Notes under the pieces: generated by a model
Told to the model about the DNA's origin: nothing
What the model saw: the letters and a program-made list of their open reading frames with translations, nothing else
Databases searched by the model: none
Position numbers and translations under genes: made by a program
Source of the DNA: a virus
Length of the DNA: 37,986 bases
Reading direction: 5' to 3' (one strand)
IMG/VR virus record: IMGVR_UViG_3300036715_002378
Span: 1 to 37,986 of that record
In this document: positions 36,866 to 37,986 of the stretch, one piece after another
Position numbering within the stretch: the first letter of the stretch is position 1
Layout of the letters: the number at the start of each line of letters is the position of its first letter

Positions 36866-37558
36866 ATGGAAAAAAATACACTATCGAATACAATTAAAGG
36901 CCGTATTACTAAAGCAGGTGCAAGATATTGGGCCGGAGATAATATATCCGAATTTATTACCGAATCAGAGAAGGAAGCCTTAGTTGTAGAATTGACGGAG
37001 AAATTTGAAGAAGTTTTGCAGAGCTTAATAATTGATACAGAGAATGACCCTAACAGTAACGGTACAGCAAAACGCCTTGCAAAGATGTATATAAATGAAA
37101 CTATGTCAGGCAGATATGATGCACCACCAGATGCAACTGCATTTCCTAATGATTCGGTAGAAAGGTACGATGGTATGTTAGTTGTTCGTTCAGAGTTAAA
37201 ATCGATATGTTCACACCATCATCAACCTGTTACTGGCACAGCGTATATCGGCATTTTGGCTGCACAAAAACTTATTGGTTTATCTAAATATACACGTATT
37301 GCCCAATGGTGTGCCCGTCGCGGAACATTACAGGAAGAACTATGTAATGATATCGCAAAAGAAATACAAACAGCAACAGGTAGTGATGATATAGGAATAT
37401 ACCTTAGAATGACCCACGGGTGCTGTGAAAATAGGGGAATTATGGCACACGATAGTTCGACTACAACAACTGTATTACGTGGAGCATTTAAGGATGACCT
37501 CGGAACAAAGAAAGAATTCTTTGATACATTATCTCTGCAAACTTCCCAACTTCGGTAA
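36866..37558 (+). CDS. folE: GTP cyclohydrolase I (FolE)
   Basis: 230 residues (E. coli FolE 222). The zinc site is recognisable: Cys115-Ser-His-His118 in SICSHHHQPV, and Cys186 in THGCCENRGI, 71 residues later as in the canonical enzyme (Cys110/His113/Cys181). IGLSKYTRIAQWCARRGTLQ and the C-terminal STTTTVLRGAFKDD match family blocks, but several loops differ from housekeeping FolE. It turns GTP into dihydroneopterin triphosphate, feeding folate (supporting ThyA) or 7-deazaguanine synthesis. No queC/D/E or dpdA gene is in the window. AAGGA 4 bases before the ATG. Confidence 0.92.
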   Translation: MEKNTLSNTIKGRITKAGARYWAGDNISEFITESEKEALVVELTEKFEEVLQSLIIDTENDPNSNGTAKRLAKMYINETMSGRYDAPPDATAFPNDSVERYDGMLVVRSELKSICSHHHQPVTGTAYIGILAAQKLIGLSKYTRIAQWCARRGTLQEELCNDIAKEIQTATGSDDIGIYLRMTHGCCENRGIMAHDSSTTTTVLRGAFKDDLGTKKEFFDTLSLQTSQLR

Positions 37559-37624
37559 TCAATATGTCACATCAAATAGGCGAACGCAATCTTTAATAAA
37601 TTACGGCAGCTTCTTATCGATGAT

Positions 37625-37986
37625 ATGAATGCAAAGTTGAATGACTTACAAAAGCTGTTACCGACATATAATTGGAACGGACAATTTTTAATAAGAAGGA
37701 GCGCACATATATCAAAAACTCAAATGTATGGTTGTCAACAATGTGGTAATTTGCGATCCTTAGGCGAGGAGCGTATTATTAAATTTCTTAAGAAATTTAA
37801 TATAAATTATACATATCAGAAAACATTTGACTGGGATTGGTCTATCGGACATAAACAATCGTTAAGATACGACTTTTATATCCAATCACTTAACCTATTA
37901 ATAGAATTTGACGGTAAACATCACACAGAGCCGACTAGGTACGGTGGGCAAAGTTTAGAATCGGCAACCAAGCAAACAAAACGCAC
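37625..37986 (+). CDS. Vsr/PD-(D/E)XK-type homing endonuclease (partial)
   Basis: The frame is open from 37580 to the right edge; ATG 37625 is the first ATG but has no ribosome site, so the start may be lost. It has a degenerate zinc-ribbon segment (WNGQFLIRRSAHISKTQMYG then CQQCGN), followed by SLGEERIIKFLKKFNINYTY and the nuclease core LRYDFYIQSLNLLIEFDGKH then H, and YGGQSLESATKQTKR. The core fits the D...E-x-D-G...H pattern of Vsr-like free-standing phage endonucleases. The N-terminal part looks shortened compared with the relic at 2751, so it may be a decaying copy. It follows folE by 66 bases. Confidence 0.75.
   Translation, partial: MNAKLNDLQKLLPTYNWNGQFLIRRSAHISKTQMYGCQQCGNLRSLGEERIIKFLKKFNINYTYQKTFDWDWSIGHKQSLRYDFYIQSLNLLIEFDGKHHTEPTRYGGQSLESATKQTKR

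Noticed and set aside
1-37986. tRNA genes, CRISPR arrays, insertion sequences, integrase and att sites
   Set aside because: No T-loop-like GGTTCRA signature in a cloverleaf setting, no regularly spaced repeats, no transposase or integrase motifs were seen in the intergenic gaps.

Overview
The window reads as a contiguous piece of a T4-type (contractile-tailed, Straboviridae/Kyanoviridae-like) bacteriophage genome of the kind found in aquatic environments. Evidence: tightly packed AT-rich genes, nearly all on the + strand, with ATGA/TAATG stop-start overlaps; T4-type replication and recombination proteins (UvsY, UvsW, primase gp61, helicase gp41); a block of virion-type proteins whose genes follow short GATAAATA/GCTAAATA boxes like T4 late promoters; and aquatic-phage auxiliary genes (class II ribonucleotide reductase, ThyA, FolE, NAD salvage enzymes, SleB-type hydrolase). 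Several host-type sigma-70 promoters are close to the proteobacterial consensus, so a proteobacterial host is plausible but not shown. No tRNA gene, CRISPR array, integrase or transposase was seen.

Layout. 1-7.2 kb: recombination and replication accessory genes (uvsY, uvsW, a possible clamp-loader-type gene, a zinc-finger protein, a small protein resembling the DnaE finger region), with a decayed Vsr-like homing endonuclease and two small frameshifted genes. 7.3-8.2 kb: a likely virion protein. 8.2-11.5 kb: an endonuclease relic, primase, and replicative helicase gp41 split into two genes by a split intein with another endonuclease relic between the halves. 11.6-22.4 kb: late/structural region with four short proteins that share a related N-terminal motif, scaffold-like proteins, a GSGY-repeat protein, a PD-(D/E)XK exonuclease and another fibre-like protein. 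22.5-26.0 kb: adenosylcobalamin-dependent ribonucleotide reductase broken into three genes by two different split inteins; an intact HNH endonuclease gene sits between the halves of the second. 26.0-29.9 kb: small proteins, a metallophosphoesterase, a KTSC-domain protein and a cytidylyltransferase. 30.0-33.1 kb: NadM-Nudix and nicotinamide phosphoribosyltransferase. 33.1-33.5 kb: a deletion scar joining the start of a prkA-like gene to what looks like the end of a spoVR-like gene. 33.5-38 kb: a minus-strand virion-type gene, a SleB-type hydrolase, thyA, folE and, at the edge, another Vsr/PD-(D/E)XK-type endonuclease.

How it works together. Helicase and reductase would each become active only after protein trans-splicing: five polypeptides and three split inteins yield two enzymes. 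The reductase, ThyA and FolE serve nucleotide supply; NAMPT plus NadM-Nudix form a complete nicotinamide-to-NAD route. The main novelty is the density of fractured genes and of homing endonucleases at different stages of decay, one intact within a split intein and others reduced to relics.
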